Assembly (NCBI RefSeq): GCF_023101085.1
Contig: NZ_CP064703.1
Span: 7,006,001 to 7,070,000 of the forward strand
Length of the DNA: 64,000 bases
Direction of reading: 5' to 3'
Origin: Bradyrhizobium sp. 170
GTDB taxonomy: Bacteria; Pseudomonadota; Alphaproteobacteria; Rhizobiales; Xanthobacteraceae
Translations under genes and position numbers: made by a program
Notes under the pieces: model-generated
Seen by the model: the letters and a program-made list of their open reading frames with translations, nothing else
Databases searched by the model: none
What the model was told of the DNA's origin: nothing
Shown here: positions 55,647 to 64,000 of the stretch, one piece after another
Layout of the letters: each line of letters starts with the position of its first letter
Position numbering within the stretch: the stretch's first letter is position 1

Positions 55647-56591
55647 ATGTCTAGTTTTAGAATATTCGCCGCAACCGCCGCTCTTCTAGTATCCGCACCA
55701 GCCATCGCGCAAGACGTCAAGGTCGGCATCGGAATTTCCGGATGGACCGGGTTTGCGCCGCTCACGCTCGCCAACCAGGCGGGCATCTTCAAGAAGAACG
55801 GCCTCGACGTGACGATCAAGAAGATCCCGCAGAAGGACCGGCATCTGGCCATTGCCTCAGGTGACATCCAGTGCGCGGCGACCACGGTCGAAACCTGGAT
55901 TTCCTGGAACGCCAATGGCGTCGCGACCAAGCAGATCTTCCAGCTCGACAAAAGTTACGGCGCCGATGGCATGGCAACGCGAAACGACGTTGCCTCGATC
56001 AAGGATCTGAAGGGCAAGACGGTCGCCGCATCCGCACCCGGCACCGCGCCCTATTTCACGCTGGCCTGGATGCTCAAGAAAAACGGCCTCTCGATCAAGG
56101 ACGTCACCGTGGTGAACCTGGAGCCCGCCGCGGCTGCACAGGCATTCGTGGCCGGTCAGAACGATGCGGCCATGACCTATGAGCCTTACCTGTCGACGGT
56201 GCGTGCTGCGCCGGACAAGGGCAAGATCATCGCCACCACGCTCGACTATCCGATGATCATGGACACGTTCGGCTGCACGCCGAAATTCCTGACCGAAAAT
56301 CCGAAAGCCGCGAAGGCGTTGGCCGACAGCTATTTCGAGGCTGTCGCCCTGATCGAAAAGGACCAGGCCAAGTCCTACGAGATCATGGGTTCCGACGTGA
56401 AGCAGTCCGGCGAGCAGTTCGGCAACTCGGCAAAATATCTCCGCTGGCAGGACAAGGCCGCGAACCAGAAATTCTTCGCGGGCGAGTTCCAGGCCTTCAC
56501 CAAGGAAGCCGCAGATTTGTTGCTCGAGATCGGCATCATCAAATCGATTCCGAAAATCGATGACCTCGTTGACACGAGCTACATCAAGTAG
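55647..56591 (+). CDS. SsuA/NMT1-like ABC substrate-binding protein
   Basis: A 314-residue periplasmic protein: signal peptide 1-21 (ending APAIAQ), then VKVGIGISGWTGFAPLTLAN, LAIASGDIQCAATTVETWIS and VAASAPGTAPYFTLAWMLKK, the NMT1/SsuA fold used for sulfonates, pyrimidine and purine-like ligands and other small anions. AAGGAAG precedes the ATG. It follows hutC by 93 bp, so a hut ligand (histidine, urocanate or a precursor) is reasonable but unproven. Confidence 0.85.
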   Translation: MSSFRIFAATAALLVSAPAIAQDVKVGIGISGWTGFAPLTLANQAGIFKKNGLDVTIKKIPQKDRHLAIASGDIQCAATTVETWISWNANGVATKQIFQLDKSYGADGMATRNDVASIKDLKGKTVAASAPGTAPYFTLAWMLKKNGLSIKDVTVVNLEPAAAAQAFVAGQNDAAMTYEPYLSTVRAAPDKGKIIATTLDYPMIMDTFGCTPKFLTENPKAAKALADSYFEAVALIEKDQAKSYEIMGSDVKQSGEQFGNSAKYLRWQDKAANQKFFAGEFQAFTKEAADLLLEIGIIKSIPKIDDLVDTSYIK

Positions 56592-56611
56592 GTTCGGTTG
56601 GCGCAGCTCCG

Positions 56612-56642
56612 GTCCCGCTTCCCGCAGGTGAGGAAGCGGGAC
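56612..56642 (+). terminator. Stem-loop between binding protein and permease genes
   Basis: GTCCCGCTTCC (56612-56622) and GGAAGCGGGAC (56632-56642) form an 11-bp perfect stem with a 9-base loop and no long T-run. Such intercistronic hairpins often protect the binding-protein mRNA and lower expression of the permease downstream. It lies about 20 bases after the binding-protein stop. Confidence 0.6.
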
Positions 56643-56680
56643 TTCCCACGATCAGCGTACCGCTTTGAGGAATTTGCCTT

Positions 56681-57457
56681 GTGATACGTCCTCTTGATCC
56701 CGTGACATCGAAGCAGCGCGCGGTCTATGGCTTTGCGTTCTTTGTCCTGTTCGTGGCCCTGTGGGCATGGGCAACTTTTGGCGGCTACGTCTCGAAAACG
56801 TTTCTCGCCAACCCGCTGACCATGCTGCAGGAAGGTTGGGAGCTCCTGACCAAGCACGGCTTCCTGTTCGACATCGGCATGACGATCTGGCGGGTTGTCG
56901 GCGGCTTCGTGCTGGCGGCCATCATTGCGGTGCCGCTCGGCGTTCTGATGGGCGCTTACAAGCCGATCGAGGCGTTCCTGGAGCCGTTTGTCTCGTTTGC
57001 CCGTTATCTGCCGGCGTCAGCCTTTATCCCGCTGTTGATCCTGTGGGCAGGCATCGGCGAGCTGCAGAAGCTGCTGGTTATCTTTATCGGTTCGGTGTTC
57101 CAGATCATCTTGATGATCGCCGTGAACGTCGGCAACACACGGCGCGACCTCGTTGAAGCAGCCTACACGCTCGGCGCCAACGACCGCGGCATCATCGGCC
57201 GCGTGCTGCTGCCCTCGTCCGCCCCCGAGATCGCGGAAATCCTTCGGCTCGTCCTGGGCTGGGCGTGGACCTACGTCATCGTTGCCGAGCTCATCGGTTC
57301 ATCGTCGGGCATCGGCCACATGATCACCGACAGCCAGGCTCTGCTCAATACCGGTCAGATCATTTTCGGTATCATCGTCATCGGGCTGATCGGCCTCGTG
57401 TCGGACTTCCTGTTCAAGGCGTTCAACGCCTGGCTGTTTCCGTGGAAACTGGCATGA
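56681..57457 (+). CDS. SsuC-like ABC permease
   Basis: A 258-residue inner-membrane protein starting at GTG 56681. Six hydrophobic segments; the EAA loop EAAYTLGANDRGIIGRVLLP and PASAFIPLLILWAGIGELQK are typical of SsuC/TauC permeases. Overlaps the ATPase gene (ATGA). Confidence 0.88.
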   Translation: MIRPLDPVTSKQRAVYGFAFFVLFVALWAWATFGGYVSKTFLANPLTMLQEGWELLTKHGFLFDIGMTIWRVVGGFVLAAIIAVPLGVLMGAYKPIEAFLEPFVSFARYLPASAFIPLLILWAGIGELQKLLVIFIGSVFQIILMIAVNVGNTRRDLVEAAYTLGANDRGIIGRVLLPSSAPEIAEILRLVLGWAWTYVIVAELIGSSSGIGHMITDSQALLNTGQIIFGIIVIGLIGLVSDFLFKAFNAWLFPWKLA

Positions 57458-58239
57458 CCAAGCTGAAGATCGATCAGGTCACTCGCATCTTCCCTGCGCG
57501 CCAGGGCAATGCGCCGACGCGGGCCCTGGAGCCGACCGACCTCAGCGTCGGCAACAATGACTTCGTCACCATCCTCGGTCCGTCGGGCTGCGGAAAATCC
57601 ACGCTGCTGCGCATCATCGCAGGCCTTGACCGGCCGACAAGCGGCCGCGTCATCCTGGACGGGCTCGAGGTAACCGGACCTGGCGCGGATCGCGGCATGG
57701 TATTTCAATCGTACACGCTGTTCCCATGGCTGACCGTGCGCGAAAACATCGCGTTCGGCCTGCGCGAACGCGGGATTTCCGAGGCGGAGCGCGGCAAGGT
57801 CGCCGATGGGTTCATCCAGCGGGTCGGTTTATCGGGATTTGAAAATCACTGGCCGAAGCAACTGTCCGGAGGCATGCAGCAGCGCACGGCCATCGCGCGT
57901 GCCCTCGCCAACGATCCCAAGATCCTGTTGCTCGACGAACCGTTCGGGGCGCTGGATAATCAAACCCGCGCGCTGATGCAGGAAATGCTGCTCGGAATCT
58001 GGGAACGCGACCAGAAGACCGTACTGTTCGTCACGCACGATATCGAAGAGGCAATCTTCCTCGGCAGCCGCGTCATCGTGATGAGCGCACGTCCCGGCTG
58101 TATCAAGGCCGAGATCGTGGTCGATCTGCCCCATCCGCGATCCTACAAGATCAAGACCGCACCCGAATTCGTCAGGCTGAAAGAACGGCTCGTCGAAGAG
58201 ATCCGTGGCGAGGCATTGAAGGTTGCGGTTCACGCCTGA
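57454..58239 (+). CDS. SsuB-like ABC ATPase
   Basis: A 261-residue ATPase. Walker [10 protein letters not shown], signature [15 protein letters not shown], Walker [15 protein letters not shown] and [20 protein letters not shown] are those of the nitrate/sulfonate/taurine group. Completes the importer with the preceding permease and binding protein. Confidence 0.9.
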   Translation: MTKLKIDQVTRIFPARQGNAPTRALEPTDLSVGNNDFVTILGPSGCGKSTLLRIIAGLDRPTSGRVILDGLEVTGPGADRGMVFQSYTLFPWLTVRENIAFGLRERGISEAERGKVADGFIQRVGLSGFENHWPKQLSGGMQQRTAIARALANDPKILLLDEPFGALDNQTRALMQEMLLGIWERDQKTVLFVTHDIEEAIFLGSRVIVMSARPGCIKAEIVVDLPHPRSYKIKTAPEFVRLKERLVEEIRGEALKVAVHA

Positions 58240-58537
58240 CAGCCCACCCGCGCGAGCCGCAAATACGATCGTTTGAGTGACCTGCGCAAAAGCTTCCTGA
58301 GACAAACCCTGTCACGCGCGCAATATGCAATACTCCCGATTTCAGCAAATGCTCCGACTACTCTGGATCGCAGAATTGGAAAAACGGCGTGCTAAACGGC
58401 AGGTTCGCGTTGCATGGTGGACAGCGGAATGTTCGGTCTTGTCGCAAGATGTCCCGCCGCCTTCTTCGGACGGTCGCGTTTGGAAGATGTGATCCATGTT
58501 CAACATGCGGTCAAACACGACGTAGAATACGATCAGG

Positions 58538-60514
58538 TCATTCGTGTCGGAACGCTTCGGCCGGTTCGAGCGCGGCGGCGCGTGAGGCGGGGTAAACTCC
58601 GGACAGCAGACCGATCACGCCACCGACAGCTGGCGCAAGCAATGGAGCGAGCGGGTCGAGCACCGGAGTCCAGACCTGATACGCCGAGACACCCACCACG
58701 ATGAGCACGCCGACGCTGGATCCGAGTAGTCCCCCCACGACACCCATGGACGCACTCTCAATAAGAAACTGCGCTGCGATGTGGCGGCGCGTCGCGCCAA
58801 TGGCACGGCGCAGTCCGATCTCCGCTGTCCGCTCCATCACGCCCACCAGGGTGATATTTGCGATCCCAAGCGCGCCGACCACGAGCGACAGGCCGCCCAG
58901 CAGCAGGAACATCATATTGAGATCGGTTTGCACGTCGTCGCGCACGCGCCGCGGCTCCTGCGGCAGTTGCACGCGAAGCGCGCGCGGGTCGTCCGGCCGC
59001 AGCGCCGCCCGCGCTTGCAGCGCAATCAGGGAAGCAGCGCCAATCTTCGTCTCCACGACCACCGTGCCAGGCCCGAACAGGCTGAAGTGCTGTCGCGCCG
59101 TACCCTCGGGAATGATGACCGAGCCGAGAAGTTCCGGCTTTCGGACCACATCGCGAAGGATGCCGATCACGAGATAGAGGTGATCGCCGACATAAATCGC
59201 GGGCAGCCGCTCGACTCCAGCGATGCCCAGGCGGCGCGCGGCATCGGGGCCGAGGATCGCAACTCGCTCGGCGCGGGCAGAATGCCCCCCGTCGATAAAC
59301 CGTCCCGAGGCGAGGTCGGCGCGCACCGCGCGGAACAAATCCGGCGACGCGGCGCGCACCGCCAGTTTGAATGCGGTCTGATTGGACGGATCCACCACAG
59401 GCGAGGCGCTGACGAGCATGTCGTGGACATTGACGTCGCTGAGCAAGCCCGCGGCCACGACACCGTTCAGCCGGACCAGCCGTTCCGGCGCGTCCCATGG
59501 AATGGCACGCGGATCAATCGTGCCGGTCGCCATTCCCGGCCGCGCCGTGATGAACAATTCGGTGGCCGCAAGTTGATCGAACTGACTGATGATGCGGTTG
59601 CCGGCGGTTCGCGTGAGACCGATAGTGGCCACCAGCGCCGACATGCCGATCACGATGCCAAGCACCGTCAGCGCCATGCGGGCCGGCCGCGCGATCGCCC
59701 CGGCGATCGCCTCGGAGACGAGGTCGCGCATCGTGATCCCCGACGGCGCAATGCGCGCCCTGGACGGAGGCGGCAATGCCGTCTCGCTTCCACCAAAGAG
59801 CCGGCCATCCTTCATGTTGACCCGGCGCGAGCCCCGGCGCGCGACGCTTTCGTCGTGCGTGACGACGACGATTGTCATGCCCTCCTTGTTGAGCTCGGTG
59901 AAGAAATCCAGGATCGACTCGGTGTTCTTGGAATCGAGATTGCCGGTCGGCTCGTCGCACAAGAGCAGGCTCGGTGAACCCATCAGGGCGCGGGCGATCG
60001 CCACCCGCTGACGTTCGCCGCCGGACAATTTGGAAGGCGGGAAATTCGCGCGATGCTCGAGGCCGACGCGGCGAATTTCCTGCATCGCCCGCTCGCGCCG
60101 CCCGCGTCCGACCTGCCGGCGGTATACTTCCGCCAGCATGACGTTCTCGAGGACAGTGCGATAGGGCAGCAGGTGGAATGACTGAAAGATGAATCCAACG
60201 CGGCGGCTGCGCAGCCCGGCCCGCTCATTCTCGCTCAGCTTTGTCGTTTCGATACCGTCAAAAACGTACTGTCCGCTGGTTGGCCGGTCGAGGCAACCGA
60301 GGATATTCAACAGCGTGGATTTCCCCGAGCCGGACGGACCGGTTATCGACAGCCATTCGCCGCGCCGCAACACGAGGTCGACATCGATCAATGCGTCGAC
60401 AGCGGGATCGGTCCCGAATTGCTTGCACACCTTGCGCAGATCGAGGACATGGCCAGCATCGACAGAAGCCGTCTTGATCGGCACCTCTGGCCGTATGTCC
60501 TCCATGAGCTTCAT
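58538..60514 (-). CDS. MacB-type ABC exporter (ATPase fused to permease)
   Basis: A 658-residue protein. Residues 28-250 are the ATPase (GPSGSGKSTLLNILG, LSGGERQRVAIARA, LLLCDEPTGNLDSKN). The rest is MacB-like: TM1 near 280-300, a periplasmic MacB core of about 230 residues, then three TMs in the last 130 residues (LLLGGLSLVVGALGIANITL and GVVGGLLGSSVGVLIVVGVS). It exports through a TolC-type channel with a HlyD-type adaptor, here the upstream gene, whose stop overlaps the start (ATGA). Confidence 0.9.
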   Translation of the reverse strand: MKLMEDIRPEVPIKTASVDAGHVLDLRKVCKQFGTDPAVDALIDVDLVLRRGEWLSITGPSGSGKSTLLNILGCLDRPTSGQYVFDGIETTKLSENERAGLRSRRVGFIFQSFHLLPYRTVLENVMLAEVYRRQVGRGRRERAMQEIRRVGLEHRANFPPSKLSGGERQRVAIARALMGSPSLLLCDEPTGNLDSKNTESILDFFTELNKEGMTIVVVTHDESVARRGSRRVNMKDGRLFGGSETALPPPSRARIAPSGITMRDLVSEAIAGAIARPARMALTVLGIVIGMSALVATIGLTRTAGNRIISQFDQLAATELFITARPGMATGTIDPRAIPWDAPERLVRLNGVVAAGLLSDVNVHDMLVSASPVVDPSNQTAFKLAVRAASPDLFRAVRADLASGRFIDGGHSARAERVAILGPDAARRLGIAGVERLPAIYVGDHLYLVIGILRDVVRKPELLGSVIIPEGTARQHFSLFGPGTVVVETKIGAASLIALQARAALRPDDPRALRVQLPQEPRRVRDDVQTDLNMMFLLLGGLSLVVGALGIANITLVGVMERTAEIGLRRAIGATRRHIAAQFLIESASMGVVGGLLGSSVGVLIVVGVSAYQVWTPVLDPLAPLLAPAVGGVIGLLSGVYPASRAAALEPAEAFRHE

Positions 60515-62247
60515 TTGACCGCCGCCGGCTCGGCTGTTTTATAACCCACCACCACGAGTTGACCGGGCGCAAGTCGCCCATCAGGGGTGTTGACCTCGAC
60601 ATAGCCGCCCGTCGAGAGCCCCGGCTGCACGGTGACGTACTCCTGCTTGCCGCCGCGTTCGACCAGCACACGCGATGTTCCGTCGGCGGCAAGCGACACC
60701 GCGCTGGTCGGGACCGCGGTGACCGCGCCCTTCGACGTTTCGATCGGGATCGTCAGACGGACGGAAAACCCTGCCAGCAGCACAGGCGTGGTCTCCACCC
60801 TGACCCCGAGATAGAAGTGATAGCCGTCCACGCCGCGCGTGCCGGGTGTGTTCGCCACCGTCTCGACGACGCCGGTCGCCTTGATCCCAAGCGCCTGCTC
60901 GTCGATCGCAACTTTCATCCCGGGCTTTACTAACGGCGCGGCTTCAAGCGGGAGCTGCGAGTCGATGCTGAGCTGGTTGTCCGTCACGCTCATGACCGGC
61001 CCAGAAGCATTGGCAGCGACCGCAGCGGTCACCTCGTTGACGCGGATCGGAAGCGAGGGGATGAAAACGACCTCGTCCGCCGGCACCTGCACGCCGAGCT
61101 TGGCGCGCGCCGCCGCGAGTTCGCTGGCGAGTCGCTCTGCGCGTTCGGTTGTGACCTTGACGTCAAATTCGGCAAGCGACTGCTGTTCTTGCGCCGCACG
61201 CACGCTACGCTCGCCTTCCAGGCGGGCCGCCTTCACCGCCCCCTCGGCGACCCGGATACGTTCGTCCACCAGCGCCGCCTCGCGCGACGCGGTCTGAATC
61301 GCGAGATCGGCTTCCATCTTCGCCTTGCGCTGCGCGGCACGCGCCACTTTCAGCTTGGCCTCGGCCGCCGCACGCGCCGTTTCGGTCTGGCGCGGGTCAA
61401 GAACGATCAGGGCACGATCGGCCATTTGCGTGGCGACATCGGCGCTGGCCGCGGTCGCCGAATGCGCGGCGCGCGCGCGCTCGGTTTCAAGCGCCAGCGA
61501 CTTGCCGGACCGCGCGTCGGCCAGCTGCCGGCTGTCACCAACACGCGCCGCGCTGTCGAGGGCCGCCTGGCGCGTGTTCTGCTCCGCGATGGCCCGCGCG
61601 GCGGCGACGGCTTTCATCGCGGTTTCGCGCGTGGCCTCGGCCGCAAGCTGGGCGCGCGCGGCATCCGACCACTCCCGCTCGAGCGTGGCGACGGCAGCGC
61701 GTTGTTCGCGCGTCGGTGCGAACGGATCCCACCCGGCCTTTTTATACATGCGCTCGACCGCGGCGGATGTCTTCTGATCGTAGTTGCCATCGACCGTTCC
61801 CGGATCGAAGCCGAGGCGAGCCAGGGCTTCTTCGAGTTGGCGGACGTCGCCGCCGCTCGTTCCGGGCGCCATATCGCGAAAAGCCGGTGCGGCGCCGCTG
61901 AGGACAAAGACCGGACGGCCGGATGCGGATAGAATCACCTCACCTTCCCCAAAGTTCGCATTGGGTCGGGGTAGCGACGAGATCAGCCCGACGGCGCCCT
62001 TGACCGTCGAAGGCGCGATCGAAATCGGCTGCGGCAGTCCGAAGCGGACCGTGCCGCGGGTGACCACATCGGAACTCAGTACACGCGACTCCACAGGCAC
62101 AAGGATCGCGGATGGCTCGGGCGCTGCGGTGCGCGCCGCCATTTCAGCCGGCGACTGGATCCTGGAGCCCATGTACCAGGCGCCAAGCGCCATGCCTCCA
62201 ACCGCGCCCAAGATAGCCCAGAGAACGTTTACGCGCTTTGCGGCCAT
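60511..62247 (-). CDS. MacA/HlyD-type adaptor with peptidoglycan-binding domain
   Basis: A 578-residue adaptor. One N-terminal TM anchor (residues 8-25); a lipoyl-like half; a peptidoglycan-binding-1 domain at about 130-172 (VRQLEEALARLGFDPGTVDG, YDQKTSAAVERMYKKAGWDP); a long Ala/Glu-rich coiled coil from about 175 to 390; then the second half of lipoyl and the beta-barrel domain. The insertion of the wall-binding domain inside an adaptor is unusual compared with MacA. GGGAGGGACTACGGC precedes the start. Confidence 0.85.
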   Translation of the reverse strand: MAAKRVNVLWAILGAVGGMALGAWYMGSRIQSPAEMAARTAAPEPSAILVPVESRVLSSDVVTRGTVRFGLPQPISIAPSTVKGAVGLISSLPRPNANFGEGEVILSASGRPVFVLSGAAPAFRDMAPGTSGGDVRQLEEALARLGFDPGTVDGNYDQKTSAAVERMYKKAGWDPFAPTREQRAAVATLEREWSDAARAQLAAEATRETAMKAVAAARAIAEQNTRQAALDSAARVGDSRQLADARSGKSLALETERARAAHSATAASADVATQMADRALIVLDPRQTETARAAAEAKLKVARAAQRKAKMEADLAIQTASREAALVDERIRVAEGAVKAARLEGERSVRAAQEQQSLAEFDVKVTTERAERLASELAAARAKLGVQVPADEVVFIPSLPIRVNEVTAAVAANASGPVMSVTDNQLSIDSQLPLEAAPLVKPGMKVAIDEQALGIKATGVVETVANTPGTRGVDGYHFYLGVRVETTPVLLAGFSVRLTIPIETSKGAVTAVPTSAVSLAADGTSRVLVERGGKQEYVTVQPGLSTGGYVEVNTPDGRLAPGQLVVVGYKTAEPAAVK

Positions 62248-62394
62248 GCCGTAGTCCCTCCCGCCATCGACAGCGTGCGGGCCATCTTCGCAGGAAGCGT
62301 TGCGTCCGCTTTCGTCATGCGATGCGCTGCCAGCAAAGGAGATTACTCATAGCCGCCGATCCGGGGAAGTGTGGGCGTGTACATCCTAATTGGT

Positions 62395-63270
62395 CTATTG
62401 CACTTTCCGGGAGAACAGCTCCTCCTGGATCTTCTCCTCGACTGGCGTCAGTACCTCCTCCTGCATTTTGTGGCTCTTGGCCGAGACCAGGCGCTCGTAA
62501 TCCTGCAGTTTCCGCAAAGCGGCTTTCTGGTCCTGCGACATCTTGGAAACCAATAGCTTGCCGCCCTCGGTCAGCGTGCTGAGCCGGTTCCGCAGATCGG
62601 GCTCGATTTCGTCCGGGTGGCCGTATTCGAAGCCGGCCTTCTTCATCTCCCGCTGCCAGAACCCAAGGGCGGCCTTCATCCGCGGGTCCTTGTTGATCAA
62701 CGCATCCTGCGGATTGTAATGGCTGGCCTTCAACTGATCCGGCTTGAATGTTTCAGTGAGGGCCTTGCGCGTGCAGCCACCGGTACGCGACAGATCCTCG
62801 GTCTCCAAGGCGACCGCGAAGGTGCTGGACACGTCATCCCCAAGCAACGCGCGATTGTAAGCGACCTGGTCTGCGGGGGAGAGCTTGCGGAAAATTTGCA
62901 CATTGCGTTCGCCGAGACCGACGCGGGCGGGGCTGTAGCCGGTGGAGAGCTGAGGCGGCAAGCCCGTGTAGAAGGTAGATACGCCAAAGCCATAACGACT
63001 GACGAACTCCTCCTCACTGAGGCCTGGAAGCTGTTTGTCCGCCGACATGCCTGCCCGCACCGTTTTGTGGTCGGCCGCGATGTACTGGAAGCCTTGTTCG
63101 CGCATGCAGCGGGCGATCAGTTCCTCGGTCTTCTCGATCGCCTGGACCAGCTCGCGTGGCGACATGCCGAATTCCTCGGTCCCAAGGCCCTTCGGAGCCT
63201 GTGCCTGCGCCGCCGCTGTCGCCGGCGCGAGCAGGACGGCGAACAGGCCCATGTAAATTGCCCTCTTCAT
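62395..63270 (-). CDS. Secreted protein of unknown function
   Basis: A 291-residue protein. Residues 1-22 are a signal peptide (MKRAIYMGLFAVLLAPATAA). The body is helical and charged, with paired cysteines (AKTEELIARC... and the later GGCTRKALTETF), and contains RLSTLTEGGKLLVSKMSQDQ. I do not recognise the family. The start at 63270 is supported by AAAGGATAGCGCC, a leader nearly identical to that of the next gene, and the two signal peptides are alike, suggesting the leaders were duplicated. Confidence 0.6.
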   Translation of the reverse strand: MKRAIYMGLFAVLLAPATAAAQAQAPKGLGTEEFGMSPRELVQAIEKTEELIARCMREQGFQYIAADHKTVRAGMSADKQLPGLSEEEFVSRYGFGVSTFYTGLPPQLSTGYSPARVGLGERNVQIFRKLSPADQVAYNRALLGDDVSSTFAVALETEDLSRTGGCTRKALTETFKPDQLKASHYNPQDALINKDPRMKAALGFWQREMKKAGFEYGHPDEIEPDLRNRLSTLTEGGKLLVSKMSQDQKAALRKLQDYERLVSAKSHKMQEEVLTPVEEKIQEELFSRKVQ

Positions 63271-63316
63271 GGCGCTATCCTTTCCAATAACGAACCTCGT
63301 ATGCAGCCGGTACATG

Positions 63317-63613
63317 TCAGTCCGTCCCGATAATCTTTCCGGTTTCGATGTCGACGAAGACGTCCTTCTCGCCCTGCTCCGGTGATTGGATCTCGATCAC
63401 GTAGACATTCTTGCCGCCCTTTTTCTCGATCGCCACGTCGGTGACTTTGCCGGGGATGCGCTCAAGAGCAATCTTCTTCGCCTGTTCTTCCGTGATCTTT
63501 GCCGCAGGCGGCGCACGCTCTTTCGAAGGGCCCGGTTGCTGCGCCTGCACGACGGCCACGGCTTGCGCAAGAAGAAGGCTGGCGAGCAGGCCGCAGTGGA
63601 TCGTCCTCTTCAT
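63317..63613 (-). CDS. Small secreted PepSY-like protein
   Basis: A 98-residue protein. Signal peptide 1-25 (MKRTIHCGLLASLLLAQAVA), then one PepSY-like domain: ITEEQAKKIALERIPGKVTD, VYVIEIQSPEQGEKDVFVDI and the end ETGKIIGTD. PepSY domains inhibit peptidases or bind metal/protein ligands outside the cytoplasm; the role here is open. The short basic linker before the domain is unstructured. It shares its domain with the next gene upstream. Confidence 0.75.
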   Translation of the reverse strand: MKRTIHCGLLASLLLAQAVAVVQAQQPGPSKERAPPAAKITEEQAKKIALERIPGKVTDVAIEKKGGKNVYVIEIQSPEQGEKDVFVDIETGKIIGTD

Positions 63614-63663
63614 GGCGGTATCCTTCCCGTTCAATCGCTACGGTGGAACGGAACACGGAGGGA

Positions 63664-63734
63664 TCGCCCGTGATCCACGATTTCGTCACCCGTGGGAGGA
63701 GAAACCCGTGCGATGAAAATCGTGGATCAGGGCG
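63664..63734. repeat. Long imperfect inverted repeat between the two PepSY genes
   Basis: The arm at 63664-63688 (CGCCCGTGATCCACGATTTC and onward) and the arm at 63712-63734 are inverse repeats of about 23 bases with one insertion and one or two mismatches, separated by about 23 bases. GC-rich with no T-run. It could be a REP-like element or a transcript-end hairpin for the gene to the right. Confidence 0.6.
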
Positions 63735-63749
63735 CTCGCACCGTTCACA

Positions 63750-64000
63750 TCAGTCCGTTCCGACGATCTTCCCGGACTCGATATCGACAAAGACATCCTT
63801 CTCGCCATCCTTTGGCGTTTGGATCTCGACCACGTAGACATTCTTGCCTTTCTTCCGCTCGATCTTCACGGACGTAGCCTTGCCGGGGATCTCCGCGAGC
63901 GCGATCTTCGTCGCCTGGTCTCCCGAGACCTTCGCCACGGGCGGCGTATACTTCAGCGGCTTGTCGCGGAGCTTCCCGATGCTTGAAACGTCCGAGGCCG
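63750..64000 (-). CDS. PepSY-like protein, cut by the window edge
   Basis: The frame is open to the window end, so the 5' part is missing. The visible 82 residues are ASDVSSIGKLRDKPLKYTPP and a PepSY-like domain (VSGDQATKIALAEIPGKATS, VYVVEIQTPKDGEKDVFVDI, ESGKIVGTD) closely related to that of the gene at 63317-63613. An internal GTG at 63938 is probably not the start. The two are tandem copies on the same strand. Confidence 0.75.
   Translation of the reverse strand, partial: ASDVSSIGKLRDKPLKYTPPVAKVSGDQATKIALAEIPGKATSVKIERKKGKNVYVVEIQTPKDGEKDVFVDIESGKIVGTD

Noticed and set aside
1..64000. CRISPR array, tRNA, rRNA or intact insertion sequence
   Set aside because: No regularly spaced direct repeats, tRNA-like cloverleaf, rRNA conserved stretch or transposase was seen by eye; a dedicated search (tRNA and repeat finders) would settle this.

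Overview
The window looks like chromosome from an alphaproteobacterium of the Bradyrhizobium type. It has high GC and a GcrA-family regulator, many CaiB/BaiF CoA-transferases and acyl-CoA genes, a full branched-chain-type (Liv) ABC transporter, and the HutF version of histidine breakdown. The genus is inferred from gene content; no rRNA or other marker gene is present.

Layout. 1-5.9 kb is low in intact genes: a VanZ-like gene, a DsrE-like secreted protein, a tight three-gene operon (small secreted protein, TAXI solute-binding protein, VasI/TagO-like protein), and remnants of at least three broken genes (Sel1/TPR, SDR joined to a possible adenylating-enzyme fragment, and the C-terminus of a TPP enzyme). 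5.9-14.9 kb holds single genes: NYN-domain protein, CoA-transferase, GFA protein, MddA-like methyltransferase, a winged-helix/TolB-like/TPR regulator, a secreted protein, and a complete BamA-like protein with five POTRA domains. 14.9-17.5 kb is a small regulatory island: DUF6456 protein, a 56-residue protein, a GcrA paralogue, an S24-type repressor and a 91-residue protein, with five copies of a 17-bp palindrome in its control regions. 17.6-24.3 kb carries OpgC, a membrane-anchored GH3 enzyme, and an operon of a DUF4173-like membrane protein with a CreB/CreC-like two-component pair.

24.3-38.7 kb is the largest coherent unit, a two-way catabolic cluster. Leftward lie a Liv-type importer (binding protein, two permeases, two ATPases), CoA-transferase, crotonase, MaoC hydratase, CitE-type lyase and thiolase. 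Rightward lie acyl-CoA ligase, TetR regulator, SDR and a 636-residue Baeyer-Villiger-type monooxygenase. A 23-bp near-perfect palindrome sits between the two arms. The set suggests uptake, CoA activation, hydration and retro-aldol or thiolytic cleavage of a carboxylic acid whose identity the sequence does not reveal.

39.2-47.4 kb holds scattered detoxification and metabolic genes: DsbA/HCCA-isomerase-like protein, GST, class II aldolase, PAP2 phosphatase, a three-repeat GAF-like protein, epoxide hydrolase, and an amidohydrolase/aldo-keto reductase pair. 47.5-58.2 kb holds a cystathionine-gamma-synthase-type enzyme, the hut genes (hutU-hutH-hutI leftward, hutF-hutC rightward, with a candidate HutC operator between) and an SsuABC-like importer that may serve the pathway. 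58.5-64 kb carries a MacB-type exporter with its adaptor, a secreted protein and two tandem PepSY-like genes, the second running off the window end. No tRNA, rRNA, CRISPR array, intact insertion sequence or plasmid origin was seen.
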